From Alisma plantago-aquatica (Eukaryota > Streptophyta > Magnoliopsida > Alismatales > Alismataceae), in assembly GCA_963693085.1 (NCBI GenBank), contig OY856409.1, forward strand, positions 1,533,909,372-1,533,973,371: DNA of 64,000 bases. The letters run 5' to 3'. The notes under the pieces were generated by a model, which made no database searches, was not told the origin of the DNA, and saw only the letters and a list, made by a program, of their open reading frames with translations. The translations under genes and the position numbers were made by a program. Position 1 is the stretch's first letter. The number at the start of each line of letters is the position of its first letter. Of this stretch, positions 1 to 12,289 are shown piece by piece.

Positions 1-643
1 AATGTAGTTGGTGCATTAGTTAGTCCAAACGACATAACTGTGAACTCATAGTGACCATACCTTGTCCTAAAGGAAGACTTGGGTATGTCACTATCCTTAA
101 TACGGAGTTGGTGATAACCGGACCTCAAGTCTATCTTCGAGAAGACGGATGCACCACACAACTGGTCAAAGAGGTCATCAATCCTCGGCAGAGGTACTTA
201 TTCTTTATTGTTACTTTATTAAGCTGTCTGTAATTAATGCATAACTGCATCGATCTGTCCTTCTTTTTAACAAACAAGACTGGAGCACCCCAAGGTGAAG
301 TGCTCGGTCGGATGAAACCCTTCTCAAGCAACTCCTGAAGCTGTTTCTTGAGTTCTGCCATCTCGGCAAGCGCCATCCTATACGATGTTTGGGCTATGGG
401 TTGTGTACCTGGGATCAAATTGATTTAAAAGTCAATTTCTTGAGGCCGTGGTACACTAGGAAATTCTTCAGGGAATACGTCTTCAAGTTCCATGACAACA
501 GGGACTTCAGCAAGGGTGGGACTCTCCATGGTAGTATCTACCACATGGGCCAAGAATGCACAACATCCTTGCCTCATCAACTTCTCAGCAACCAAAGTGG
601 ACACTAAACAGGTGGGTAGGATCTTTCTCTCTCCTTTAAAGAT
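1..643 (-). pseudogene. Gypsy A reverse transcriptase, N-terminal part (partial, frameshifted)
   Basis: This is the start of the Ty3/gypsy reverse transcriptase, read right to left and cut by the window edge. The linker after the protease reads as VFPEE-like sequence. It is followed by the conserved fingers motifs [20 protein letters not shown] and KKKDRSM, then [14 protein letters not shown]. Just after that motif, near 190, the frame is lost: compared with the paralogue at 24361-24891 one base appears to be missing. The RIDD...DQLCGA...[13 protein letters not shown] block continues in another frame to position 1. The nucleotide match to 24563 onward shows elements A and B belong to the same family. 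The YxDD catalytic core lies outside the window. The copy is non-functional. Confidence 0.9.
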
Positions 644-1066
644 CTAGGTATCACTACTATCAGCAAACACAACCTGCTTGGATTCACAATCCAAGACAAC
701 CCTATACCTTTCCAAGGTATCCATACCAAGGATTATATCAAATCCTTGCATCTCAAGTGGTATAATATCCACTTGAATGCGATTATCAGAAAAGAAGAGG
801 ATACAAGGAGAGCATACCTCCCTCAAGACTGCAGACCCTCTCAATGGAGTCTCAAGCAACAGACTATCTTCCCTATGATTAACTATCATATTGCAGTCAC
901 GAATCACTTTTCGAGTGATAAAGGAGTGCGTAGCACCCGAGTTAATCAAAATAGATACTATGCATGATTTAGACATATCATAATATAAAAGTTCCATCTG
1001 ACCTGTCACAACCTGCGGATCGACGACTGCATCTGGAGGATTCATAGCATAGAACCTTGCTGTCAC
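644..1066 (-). pseudogene. Gypsy A aspartic protease (retropepsin-like), active site altered
   Basis: This 140-residue stretch lies between gag and RT, the normal place for a retropepsin. The family's catalytic Asp-Ser/Thr-Gly triad should precede ATHSF. Here it reads N-S-G (residues 42-44, in LINSGATHSFI), so the catalytic aspartate is replaced by asparagine. The downstream flap and C-terminal motif FDIILGMDTLERY is well kept and is typical of chromovirus-type plant gypsy proteases. The start given is only the first Met in an open frame, because the family is translated as a polyprotein. The Asp loss makes it inactive even where the frame is open. Confidence 0.88.
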
Positions 1067-1081
1067 ATGAGGTTGAGCTGG

Positions 1082-2107
1082 TGCTGACGATCCGACTTGG
1101 GACGCTTGTCCTCGTCCCCTACCTGCTCCCTGGAACTGCCTCCTCTGGGACCCCTACTGACTCTACCACTGGGGATGTGTCACACTGACATGCTTAGACC
1201 TGCAGTACTTCATCAGGTGTCCCACCTTCCCACAGTTGTAGCAACATCTATCTTGCTGTGGTCTAGGTGGTCTCGTGACCGATATCGATGCTGAACTATG
1301 GGTCTCTTGAGGAAGTAGACTCCGTCCTCGGCCTCTACTCGGGGACCACTGTGTCTGAAAACTCGATCTGGGTGGTGGAGGGTTAGGTGCAGAGGATCTA
1401 GGCTTCTTAAAGTCTCTAGATGAAGATGCCTGGAACTGTGGATACCTCTTGTGGGTTTGTCTCTTCTCAAGTACCGACCTTTCTATCCTTCAGACTGACT
1501 CAACGAAGGTAGCAAACCTCTCCCGGCTCTCTAGAGCAGACACAGGAGTAGATAAGTCAGTATTTAAACCCTTCTCAAATCTCCTAATCCTTTCCCCTTC
1601 TGTGGCAGCCATGTGCGGACAGAACCGCAATAGCTCCATGAACTTAGCCTCGTACTCGATAACGTTCATCATACCCTGTCTCAGTCTCTCAAACTGTGAG
1701 ATCTTCTCGTCTAGAAATGTCTTCGGGAAGTACCAGTTAACAAACTCCCGGTGAAAGTCTTCCCATGAAACCTCTACTCCAGGCCTCTTCGCCTCTTCCA
1801 TGTTCCACCAGTGACCAACACTTCCTTTGAGAAGATAGACAGCATGTCTCACCTTCTCAGCCTTGGGGATGGCTAGGATATTGAAAGCCTTCTCCAGCTC
1901 GGTCAACCACAAATCTGCATCTGCGGGGTCGGTTGTGCCAAAGTACTCGGTTGCTCCGACTCTACGAAGTCGTTTGGACGTCTTCCCGATACTTTGTCCT
2001 TCATGCTGAGCAGGTGCCCTAGGTGCAGGCATGGGCATCCTACAAGTGATACACGTCATGGCAGCCAGAAACTGCCCGAACATAGCTTGCACATCTGGGT
2101 TCGCCAT
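1082..2107 (-). pseudogene. Gypsy A gag (capsid/nucleocapsid), interrupted
   Basis: The Gag polyprotein begins at Met (2107) and is open for 205 codons. It has a proline-rich head, then the retrotransposon gag domain (ADLWLTELEKAF, YLLKGSVGHWW, FPKTFLDEKISQF, YEAKFMELLRFCPH). A TGA at 1490-1492 stops it after FVESV. The related gag on the opposite strand near 29200 has Arg at that point, so an Arg-to-stop change is likely. The same frame continues into a basic tail and an intact CCHC zinc knuckle at 1202-1243 (CYNCGKVGHLMKYC), which would package the RNA. A further stop follows near 1163. Another frameshift cannot be excluded between gag and protease. Confidence 0.9.
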
Positions 2108-2350
2108 ATCAGCTGGATCAAACTACAGTGGCGGTACAGGTGGCTCAGGTAAGGGTTGCTCTATCTCGTGTCTTCTTGCACCTCCTTGCGGTGCAGCCAC
2201 GCTAATCTCGCTCTCGGACTCCTCATGTGGCTCAGACATCCTTATATATCTTCTTCTCCTGAGGAGAAGAAGACTCTATTAGATAAGAAGGAACACTAAG
2301 GACAGACTTGACATCCCAAGTCCTATGTCTCTGTAGACTCAACAAACCTA

Positions 2351-2364
2351 GAACTCTGATACCA
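2351..2364 (-). other. Gypsy A primer binding site (initiator Met-tRNA)
   Basis: Read on the minus strand this is TGGTATCAGAGTTC, the complement of the 3' end of plant initiator Met-tRNA, where reverse transcription is primed. Six bases (ATTAAG) separate it from the LTR terminus ending CCCACA. The region 2108-2350 between PBS and gag is the untranslated leader and contains no other recognisable feature. Confidence 0.85.
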
Positions 2365-3964
2365 CTTAATTGTGGGCTCTGATCTCAAAAACCTGAGATA
2401 AACATAGCGGAAGCGAATCGGTTAACAGCGAAAAGCGAAAAATCACGAAAAAAATTAAAACTTTTTTTTAGAAAAGATCTTGAAAGCATGACACTCCATT
2501 CATAAAAGTACGATAATCAAATTACATCTCCGTTGAGTCACTTCTTGAGTGAACATATACAACGATGTGCCAAATATCAAGACTCCAAAATTAAAAATCT
2601 CAGATCTAACTCCCGGGACCTGAGTGTACAGAGACGACATAAGACTTCTAACTATCATCATGACAACCAAGGTATCCACCTGAGGCTCACTGCTGCCCCT
2701 GGTGCTACTGCTACTCTCTTGCAGACTGGTTCCTTCGTCCACATCGACCACCTAAAAGGTTGAAGCCTATGGGGTGAGACAATTTACAAATAATTGTCCC
2801 AGCGAGAGTTATAACTCTTCGCCAGAAGCTTGCTAGAAAAGGGAAACAGTATAAGCAAGGTAGTTGTCCTGCAAAAGCAGACTTAAGAGTGGGTAAAGCA
2901 GTAATTACTTCTAAGCAGCAATATGAAAGACATGTGTGCTGAGTAGGAAATAGAAACATTATATTCAAGGCAGTATCAAGCATTGCTTCTCGTTATTCAA
3001 CCTAAGAAAATATACTATTCGGCTGATTATGTTTTACACACAACATTATGCCCTGTGGAGATGAGGTGTACCGCTCAAACTCCAACCGGCCACTGTTAAG
3101 TCGCCTCGGTATCATACAAGGTCATCGAAAGAGCCGGATTATCATGACCTTCAACTTCCTCAGTCAGGTTGAGGTTCAACTTGCAAGACATCCAGTGTCT
3201 CTGCCACTATAGCTCACTAGGGTACTCTGGTCCTTCTCTATTAGAGTCACAATGGCGTTTTGTGCTCTCTTCACCATCAAAAGATCTCATGTTTATCTTC
3301 ATCGATGTGGCATCACAGATTCCTCGGGCGATTAGTGATGCATCAACCTGACATAAACACATAGTGTAGTGCTGATGGATTATGATACATCCACATCAAC
3401 CCCTACACTAGGACGTAAGGATATACACGTCCATCTCCCCCACATACTCAAAAGTATGCGCTCTAGGAGTTCCCTTAGGAAAACCTGTTTCACCATCATT
3501 TTACACATGACAATGATGGATCTATGATCAGGGCTCTACATGGTATGGTTATACTTGATTAGTTAGGTACATTTTAGTATTCTTTTATCATGAAGCATGA
3601 TCTCAAGCATTCAAACACAAAACATAGCTATAATGAAAGAATACTAAATGTAGCCAAGTCTTTTCTCATCAGTTATCAAATGGTATCAGTTCTCAATCAT
3701 CTTCTCACTATGATTCAAGAACACAAAGAATCAACCTTTAGGGTTTCATAGCACTTGCTATCAAATAGCACATAGCCACCAAGTCATCCAGTCATTATGA
3801 CCTTGAATGAAGCAATGTATCCATCACATAATGTATGTGTTCTCAATGAACAGAACATCATAACCTTACCTGGCTATGATCACCTTTTTATCATGGACCT
3901 GCATGGTTTACAATAAATGGAATATACATAGATAGCAGTGTAAACACAATATCCAGAATTCCTT

Positions 3965-4031
3965 CATATATTTATATAGCACCACGATCGTGCTCCCTTG
4001 AATGACCGTGCTCTGCAGCACGGTCGTGCTA
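3965..4031 (-). promoter_or_regulatory. Gypsy A LTR TATA box with adjoining palindromes
   Basis: The minus strand reads TATATAAATATATG at 3965-3978, a good plant TATA box. Immediately upstream on that strand are a perfect palindrome CACGATCGTG (3983-3992) and an inverted repeat GACCGTGCT...AGCACGGTC (4004-4025; 9 bp arms, 4 bp loop). The position fits the U3/R boundary of the LTR. Promoter function is inferred from sequence only. Confidence 0.6.
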
Positions 4032-4739
4032 CTTAACAACATACCTCAACCAATTTCTAGGGTTTGGCATTCACCCATTCGAACAAGGTTATCACCCCTT
4101 CATATCCACAAGGGGTGGAGTTTCTTCAATATATGTATCATTCATGAAGTTTCATACTTCGAGGTATAACCTAGAATCAGTCCTTTTCATGTCAACCCCT
4201 AAACTAGGGTTTACTATTCACTTGCATGGCATTCCTTCAAATTAGGGTTTGTTGTATGCTTCATGGTGAATTGAGCTCATAGCATCATCTTGTATGAGAT
4301 TATCATCCTTGATTCCCTTAAATTAGGTTAAGATTCATCCATTATCAAAATTAGGGTTGCCATGATCTCTCCTTAGTGGATCATACCCTAATTATGCACA
4401 TTCATGTACATTTAAGGTACTTTATTTGAGCTTCAACTAGTTAAGGGAACTTCTCTCCTCTTGGCTAAGAGGTGGTGATTATGTTACACTAGATTAGGCT
4501 AGACCAAGTCTCCATAGATTATCTTGAGCCAAGTCATCACCATCATGTCATTAGGGTTTTGATTAAACAGGGTGTCATCTACTTGAACCCATCAAGGGCA
4601 CATTGGTAAATGCACCACCATCTCATATCATGGTTCAATCTATTAATCTCTTAGCTCCTTAATGTCTTAGGGTACCATTAGGGTTTGAATTAGACCACCA
4701 TCGAACCCATTGAACCTTCAAAACATTAGGCAATCACAG

Positions 4740-5890
4740 CCCTAAAGGTCTCCAAACGGTTACACACTTCAACCTCCAAACGGTCCTGAGACCATTTGGG
4801 GGCGTTGACCGTTGGGACATGGTTGAGCTCCAAACTGTTTGGACACCAAGACCGCATGGTCACCAAGACCGCATGGATGTGTTGACCGTTTGGATGGGTT
4901 GACTTTGAAACCGTATGAAATGAAACGACCTTGAGATCGTTTGGATCCAAACGACCTTGAGATCGTTTCAGCCCAAACGGTCTTGAGTCCGTTTGGATCC
5001 AAACGGTCTTGAGACCGTTTGGTCCAAATGGGCTCAAAACCGCATTGACCTCCAAAGTGTCTCCAAGGCTGTAATTGATTAGGGTTTCTCATGTTGAAGC
5101 CTCCAATTGGCCACATCCTTGTTAACCACTTGTCAATTGAGTTAATTAGGGTTACCATCAACTAATTGGACATCCAATTGACCCTCAATAGCTAACCAAT
5201 TGGGGTTGAAACCGATTGGATTATGGTTTATCAACAATTGACCATCAACATTGATAATTAGGGTTTCAATTGAAGTTGAACCTATCAATTGGCACTCAAT
5301 TGGGCCCCAACTTGGCCCAAACGGACTTGATACCATTTGGTCATCCTCCAAACGGTCTTGAGACTGTTTGCCCAAAGTTGCACAAAAATCTAGGTCAATT
5401 TGATGCGGGTTGAACCCTAACTAGGTCTAAAATCAGCACTTTTGTTCAATTCATCAACCTACTGTGATTGGACCATCAATTCATCAAATTGCCTTAACCC
5501 TAGACCCCCAAACAATCTTGGGTTGTCACCAAACGGTCTTGAGACCGTTTGGATGAACCCCCAAACAGTCTTGAGGCCCTTCAACCCAAAGTTCGCCAAA
5601 ATCTATCCTTGAATTCAGCAATTTCAATCGATTAGGGTTTAGAGGGTTGAGGTGCCTTCAACTTGAGATTGGTTTGCAATTAGGCTTCAATATTTTGGGG
5701 TTATTTAATTCAATATGTGTACAACAGACCTCCAAACGGTCTTCCCTTGTTCAACCCTACCAAACGGTCTTGGGACCGTTTGATTCCAAACGGTCTTGCA
5801 AGACCGCATGAAATCAAACGATTGTGAGACCGTTTGATTTCAAACGGTTTGCAAACTGTTTGGGCCAAATGGTCCAAGGTCGTTTGGTAA
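4740..5890. repeat. Array of palindromic ACCGTTTGG/CCAAACGGT motifs in gypsy A U3
   Basis: More than fifteen half-sites of CCAAACGGT or its complement are scattered here. Several are paired as near-perfect palindromes, CAAACGGTCT-TG-AGACCGTTTG: 4999-5022 and 5529-5552 have 11 bp arms with a 2 bp centre, and 5759-5782 is close. CAATTGG motifs are interspersed at 5100-5330. A closely similar motif array occurs in the LTR of the otherwise different element at 34507-36451. The array lies upstream of the LTR TATA box. Confidence 0.8.
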
Positions 5891-6369
5891 AGTGACCTAG
5901 GTATTCACGCCCATTGTCTTCAACCTCAAGACTGGTCGGTTTTCTCCATGGTTTTGCTTGCAAGAAGGCAAAGAAGTTTGGGGAAGAAGAAGAACTAGCT
6001 ACTACTAATCATGAACAAGTATATGCATTAAGGAAGCAAGAGGTTTAGAGATATAAAACCCGTCTTATGGACGTTCTTAGAGCTCCAAGCTTCCAAGCTC
6101 TCAAGTCTTCAATGGCACCTTGAGCTCCACTGGTCGGCCAAAGACTTTTTCTCCAAGGAAAGGTTGGGGAAGGTTGGCTAGAACACGAAACCTAAGCAAG
6201 ATGATCACAAAAACAACCTTAAGAACCACTTTCCTCCATGAAACCGAGGTAGAAGATGGTCTCTTCTTACCTTGGAACAAGATGGTCGTCTCCCATAGCT
6301 CCCAAGCTTTGCCTTGGATGGACCAAATGTGTTGGGAAAGGAAACAATGAAGCACTACTACAGAAATGG

Positions 6370-6780
6370 CTTATAAAGTCGGTTTTCAAGGTGTCGGTTG
6401 TATACAAAAACCAACACATAAACCCTACTGTGTCGGTTTCTAACATAAACCGACATCTAATATGTGAAGGTCGACCAGACACAGGTACCGCTTTCAATAA
6501 TTGTCGGTTATTTAATAAACAACCGACACATAAACTCAACCGCCAAACCCAAAATTCTAGCGAAAAAATTGGCTCCAAAATTTGACATATGTTGTCGGTT
6601 CTTTAATAAATAACCAACGACTAAAGGGTATGCGCGAGACAGGAATAGTTGTCGGTTGTCTTTTATTTATAAACCGACGAATATTATGTAGTATAGTTGT
6701 CTGTTTTCTTCAAAGAGCCGACACTGTTGGTTTAGTTGTCGGTTTTGTTAAATAACCGACACATATTGTCAACTTAATAG
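6370..6780. repeat. CACTA left subterminal repeats
   Basis: Multiple copies of GTCGGTT(A/T)TTTAATAAA and their complements AACCGACA occur in both orientations, for example near 6380, 6440, 6504-6530, 6593, 6651-6680 and 6738-6765. In En/Spm elements such subterminal motifs bind the TNPA-type protein that brings the ends together. The pairing of opposite motifs gives short imperfect hairpins. Confidence 0.85.
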
Positions 6781-7141
6781 CCGTGCGAACAGAACTTTTC
6801 CCCATTGTCTCTGTTTCATTGCCGTGTCGTGCGCTAGGGTCTGGCGATTTCCCCCGTCATCGTTGTCGGTTGCCTCCTCGCACCGCGGTTCGTCTGTCGC
6901 ACGCCGCTCGCCGTCGTCGCCGTCGCCGCCGGTTGCTGCGCCGCCGGTTGCTGTTCTCGTCGTCGCCCTCACCGCCGCTCCGCAGAGCCGTCGCCGGTTG
7001 CTGCACCGCCTCCGGTTGCTGTCTCCTCGATGCCCTCGCCGCCGCTCCGCCGAGCCGTCGCCGGTTGCTGGTCCTCCTCTTCTCGCCGCCGTCACCTCCA
7101 GCTGCTCTCCTCTGCTCCGACGCTGTCAGCTTCACCTCAAG
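6781..7141 (+). other. GC-rich untranslated first exon and likely promoter region of the CACTA gene
   Basis: This block is strongly GC- and pyrimidine-rich, with repeated GTCGCCG, GCCGCCGGTTGCTG and CCTCCTC runs, unlike the AT-rich DNA on either side. It ends in a convincing donor, CTCAAG|GTATGC at 7141/7142, which would splice to the acceptor at 8471 just before the gene's ATG. Long reading frames here in several frames on both strands are low-complexity artefacts (Arg/Ser/Pro-rich). I interpret it as a 5' UTR exon. No transcript evidence is available. Confidence 0.5.
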
Positions 7142-7389
7142 GTATGCCGGCTTCTTCCTTCTTCCTCATCCCCTAGCTTAATACTTCTTGTCTAATAGAC
7201 TCAACTCAAGTTTTTCTATCTTTACATTTGCATTATTCATTGCCATTGTTCTTTAAAATGTCAATGAAACTATAATGGTTATCCAATGTTAAAGTTGAAT
7301 ACCTTGTTGTAGGCTACACAACAGATGAAACTATAGTAGCGTTTTCGTGTATATGTGTTTGATATTCTTATATCACTAGAAAGAAAGAC

Positions 7390-8120
7390 AACCATTTTCA
7401 TTACTAGTAGATGAATAAATACATTAAATACAAATCAATTGGTAAACTAATATAAATCAGTAGATGATTGCATAATTCCTAAATCAGCACATAAATAAAT
7501 ACAAATAGTAGATGAATAAAATACAATAAATACAGTAATAGAGTTAAATCAGTAGATGATTAAATGATATCAAAATTATTACATAAATACACACAAATCA
7601 ATAGAGAACTAAATAAAAACAGTAATAAATAAAAACAAATAAGTAGATGAATAAATACATTAGTGGAAAAGTAAATATGAATTAGTTGATAAATAAAGTT
7701 ACATCATTAGATTCTTAGATAATTTCAGAAGCAGTATAAATAAATTCAAATGAGTAAATAGATAAATAAAAAACAGTACATTAATAAATACAAATAAGTA
7801 GATGAATAAATACAAATCAGTTGATCAACTAATATAAAATTATAAATCAGTGATGATTAATCAATTCTCAAATCAATACATAAATGAATACAAATAGTAG
7901 ATGAATAAATATAATATAATCAAATCAGTTGATAATTAAAGTTAAGCAGTTGATAACTAAAGTTAAATCAGTAGATGATTAAATAGTATCAAAATCAATA
8001 CATAAATAAACACAAATTAGTTGATAACTAAAGTTAAACAGTTGACAATTAACTAAAGTTAAATCAGTAGATGATTAAATAATATCAAAATCAATACATA
8101 AATAAACACATGTGACATGC
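7390..8120. repeat. AT-rich imperfect tandem repeats in the first intron
   Basis: Variants of AGTAGATGAATAAATACAAAT and AAATCAGTAGATGATTAAAT recur for about 700 bp. A longer unit of about 100 bp is visible near 7960-8110, where TAACTAAAGTTAAATCAGTA and the sequence after it is repeated. There is no coding potential. It lies inside the inferred first intron of the CACTA gene. Confidence 0.75.
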
Positions 8121-8284
8121 TTGGAATGTAAATGATGAACTTTTCCCTGAATTGCCAATCATGCTTTTAAATACATCAATAATCACCCTAACTTGAAGAA
8201 CTAGGATTTTAGGTATAAGAATGACAACACATTATTTGTTGGCCTAAAAACCCGTCCAAATGCTGCCGAAATTTTCTTAATTTA

Positions 8285-8470
8285 TAATGTGAGCTTAATT
8301 TATAATGTGAATTACTTTACAATGTGAATGTGAACTTTACAATGTGAGCTTTAGAATTTGAATTACTTTACAATGTGAACTTTACAATTTGAATTACTTT
8401 ACAATGTGAGCTTTACACTTTGAATTACTACTTTACAATGTGAACTTTGCAATTTGAATGTGAATTTGCA
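8285..8470. repeat. Short tandem repeats of CTTTACAATGTGAA
   Basis: About nine imperfect copies of an approximately 15-25 bp unit built on ACTTTACAATGTGAA lie directly before the inferred splice acceptor at 8471. The region forms the end of the first intron and is AT-rich. Confidence 0.75.
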
Positions 8471-8471
8471 G

Positions 8472-11400
8472 ATGGCTGACCATTCTCCTGATGACCGTCT
8501 TGATGACTACTGTGAGGGTGAGGACATCAATGCGCCGCCTCACAATGTAACTTTTAAAAATATATCATATATTTATATCTATATGTCCATTTATAGTTAT
8601 ATCTTGTAAATGTGAATTATTTTGTCAAATTTTAGGTTGATGATGTACAGGTACCATGTGCAGCACTTGAGGCACTTGATCAACAACACCAAAAAGTTGA
8701 CATGAGAAGGGACATCACTATGATGAAGAAGTTAATTGCGCAAAAGGGCAATGGACCCAAACTTGTTGTGGATTTCGATAATTAAGGAAATGCATGTGGT
8801 GTGAATCGCAATTCATTTATTTCATATCTTGGATATGTTACTCGTAGCCATTGCGGTTGTCGCTTAGATTCTTGGCATAACGTTTCTAAGGAGAAGAAAG
8901 ATTTAATATGGAGGGATTTATGCGTGAGTTATTATTAATTTGCAATTCTATTTTGTAGATGACTAAATTTTTGGATACTAGTTAATAGAAATTCTATTTT
9001 GCAGAGTATATTTGAATTGGATGAAAAGCTGCATCGTAAATGCGTGATGCAACGTTGTGGGAGAGTCCTAAGGAACTATAGGACAAATCTCATTAGAGAA
9101 TACATAAAAGAAGTCGACAAGAGGAAGAAGATAGCCACTGAACAGTGGAACTTCCTGGACAAAGAAGAATGGGACGCGTTTGTCGCTTCAAGACAAACTA
9201 ATGAATTCAAGGTATTAGGCGTCAGTCTCAATCTCATTAATTAATATATGTTGTATTCACTTATTCAAGATTAACATTTAGTGTTACTAACCAAATCATT
9301 AATGTGCATACTAACTAGGCCCTCAGTGATGCACAAAGATCAAGGCGTGCGATGAATGTACACGACCACACAATGGGTCCAAGAGGATAGGGAGGCGTTC
9401 GCCAAAGACTACAGGCTGAGGCTGCTGATGCTCAGTCTGCTGCTACTCAAGAGTCCTCTACCATAGGTAGCACACCTCTACCTCGCCATGATGTCTAGAT
9501 AGCTGGGAGGCAAAATAAGAAGGGAGAATTAACTAAGGCCGCAACTGCTGAGGCAGTTGCAAAAATGGTAAAATACAACTCTTACAAAAATCATTCGAAT
9601 ATTAATTATTTGTGTTGTTTACTTAAGTACAAATTTTTGTTTTGGTGATTAGCTGGAGCTGCACGAGCTGAGGAAACAAGGAGAGTTCATCCCTGAGGGC
9701 ACAAGGGATGAATTGACAGTTGCTCTGGGTAACCCAGAGCATCCTGGACGTGTTAGGGCTGCAGGCGCTGGTGTGGGCATCAAAGCTTTTTTTGGGCCAT
9801 CCCAGCGCAAACATGTCCCAAAAGCGGGACTTTCACAAGAAGAGGTAACATATTTTTTCCTTGTAGATGTTACTGTAAAAGAGAATTCAAAAATTAGAAT
9901 TTGACGTTTCTTTTATCCATGTATAGGTGGATAAGCTATTTGACAGGAAACTCGAAGAAGCAATGCAAAAGTGGCAGGCATCTCAGACTGCCACTTACCA
10001 GACAATACCTACTGCAGCCTCTACTCCTACTCCTACTGCAGAGGTTGGGAGTAATCCTGTAGACCCACCACCTAGCAAATCCACTGTAAGTATTTTTATG
10101 ACATAGTAACTAGTTTTTTAATTCAAGATGATACGTATATATGACAGTGTAGTCGTTTCAAAAAAGATGATATGTATATATGTATATAACATACTTTACA
10201 CGAAAAATTTGTAGGGGTTGAAGCCATGCCGTCTAAAAAGTAAAGAATATGTCGTGGCAGAGGCGTCAGCTTACCCATCCGTACCAGGGGAAACGTGTCA
10301 CGGGTCTCCAGTACCAGCTGGTTGGATTCGGGTGAGCCCGATACATATATTCCCCCAATTTCAGCAACTTCAACTGCCATATGGCCACCCAGATTGTGAA
10401 ACGCTTGGTGATGCAGTAGGCAGAGTGATATTGTGGGAAAAAGTGTATGTCTTCTTTACTGAAAAGGTGTGGTAAATTTACATTACGTTCAATTGTTAGT
10501 GTGTGTATATGCTGGCAGTTGATCTGAAATTATTATATATATATACAGGTTAAAAAGAAGACACCCACAACATCTAGGCCTCCACTTCTACCTCCTACAT
10601 TACCTAGTTGGGTTCCACGGGACCTACCTGTCCCGTTAGGTCCTAACTGTAGGGTATGGCAGTATGGTTAGGGGAACATGATATAAACTCCCCTATAACT
10701 GTTTCTTCTGATTCAGATTCTACAGGTCAGTCATACGAAACAAAAATATTTATATAAGATATTTTGGAGATGTTTCGAAATGATTGGCTAAATACATCTG
10801 TGATAGAGCTATGGATAAGGTGAGATATTCTTTATACATCCATATACCTTGTGTATGATCTGGTGATCTGGTTTCTTATTTATTAATGCATGCGTAATTA
10901 ATACATATTTTGCAGCTACTTAGACAACATATGTGTAGATTTTGGATTCGAACATGTAGGGTTTTTTATTCCATCCTTGATTAGTCTAGTAGCTAAAGAC
11001 CCTACATCAGTTCAACAATACTGCTGTGAGGCTTTTTCAGTTTTTGCTGTAAATAAGAAGATGGTGATAATGGCTCCATTCAACGTAAAGTAAGTTTACT
11101 TTGCTTATTATAATTTGGACTTAAGAAAATTACATTTTATTGTGGATTTTGAGTTATTAATTTTAACTTTTTTCCTCTAGTGGTAAGCATTGGGAGTTAA
11201 TGGTTATTGCCCCCGATACGTTCACTGTGTATTATCTAGATCCTAAGGGGTGTAAATTGAATACAAGATTTGGACACAAAATGAAAATGGCAATATTTCG
11301 GTGAGAAATATTTCATTTTTCATATCCGTTAACATATGTTATTACATTACTATTTAATTGCAATGTTTTGTGTTACATTAACATGTAGGGGTTTTGAGGA

Positions 11401-11904
11401 GTACAAAAAGGCTGGAGGAAAGGTCCCAATGAAAAAGGACCAGCAAATAATTTGGAAGAACGTGAATGTAAGTTCCCTACTGCAATATATGTATATATTA
11501 TTTATGTGAACAATGCTTAATTAGTTGTATTTTTTAATATTTTGTATGTTTGAATTTATAGTGTGCTACACAAGACAACGGATGGGCATGTGGATACTAT
11601 GTCATGCGATATATGCACATACTTGTCAAAAATGCCGCAATGGGCATCGATTGTATTGCTGGGGTATTATATAGCCGACAAGAGATAATATGAAATATAT
11701 CAATCTTATTTATAGCTCATTAATTATATATATACATCATTCTCTTTACATGTGTTTAAAATGGACCCCAATACAGGAAAGGACTTACCAGATGTACATG
11801 CTCCCTATACGATGGGAGAATTAAATGAAGTAGTAGAAGAATGGGAAATAGCCATACAATTAGTGGGGGATTCAAAATATAATTGGGATCTTGATAGTGA
11901 ATAA
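8472..11904 (+). pseudogene. CACTA-borne Transposase_24 / Ulp1 (C48) protease gene, 14 coding exons, N-terminal stops
   Basis: Exons read from splice sites: 8472-8546, 8636-8923, 9005-9211, 9319-9567, 9653-9844, 9927-10085, 10215-10466, from 10549 (exon 8 and the start of exon 9 unclear, ending 10819), 10916-11089, 11181-11300, 11389-11467, 11562-11663, 11782-11904. The N-terminal half matches plant Transposase_24 proteins (SYLGYVTRSHCGCRLDSWHN, EEWDAFVASR, GNPEHPGRVRAAGAGV). A CHGSPVPAGW domain follows. The C-terminal half is a Ulp1/SUMO-protease-like C48 domain with His (GKHWELMVI), Asp (YYLDPKG), Gln and Cys (QDNGWACGYYVMRYM), all in the expected order. Stops break the first half: TAA 8783-8785, TAG 9388-9390, TAG 9496-9498, and probably more near 10669 and 10757. 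The Ulp1 exons from 10916 to the TAA at 11902 are clean. Ulp1 domains are known in plant MULE and CACTA elements; the role in transposition is not settled. Confidence 0.8.
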
Positions 11905-12289
11905 TGACTAAACAATGATACTTTGTAAATGAATTTCTGAATTATAATATATGTGTGAATGTTTCTACATGTCTGAATGTTTTTACATGTGTTTGAATGA
12001 AAATGAATGAAAGTGTTGGTTCCTATATGAAGTCTACATGTGTGAATGTAAATCAATGGAACTACAGATTGCTAACATGTGTGAATGTTTATAAATGTGT
12101 GAAAATAAAATGGAACTGCAGGTTGCATTGCTATATGCATATGCTACTTTTTTATTGTTAATTTTGCAGGTTTGCGACCTGTTGTCGGCTGATATCAATG
12201 GATGTCGTAAAACCTGCAGTTCATAAATGAACTAAACAGGCTTCTCATCCTGCGAACAGCCACAGTAGGTCTGCAGACTGACAGCAAAA

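Noticed and set aside
6769..7195. Several overlapping long reading frames on both strands
   Set aside because: They are Arg/Ser/Pro low-complexity products of GC-rich trinucleotide-like repeats in an inferred untranslated exon. No frame has a domain, and they contradict each other.
9713..9904. Independent small gene
   Set aside because: It is in the frame of exon 5 of the CACTA gene (GNPEHPGRVRAAGAGV) reading on into the intron.
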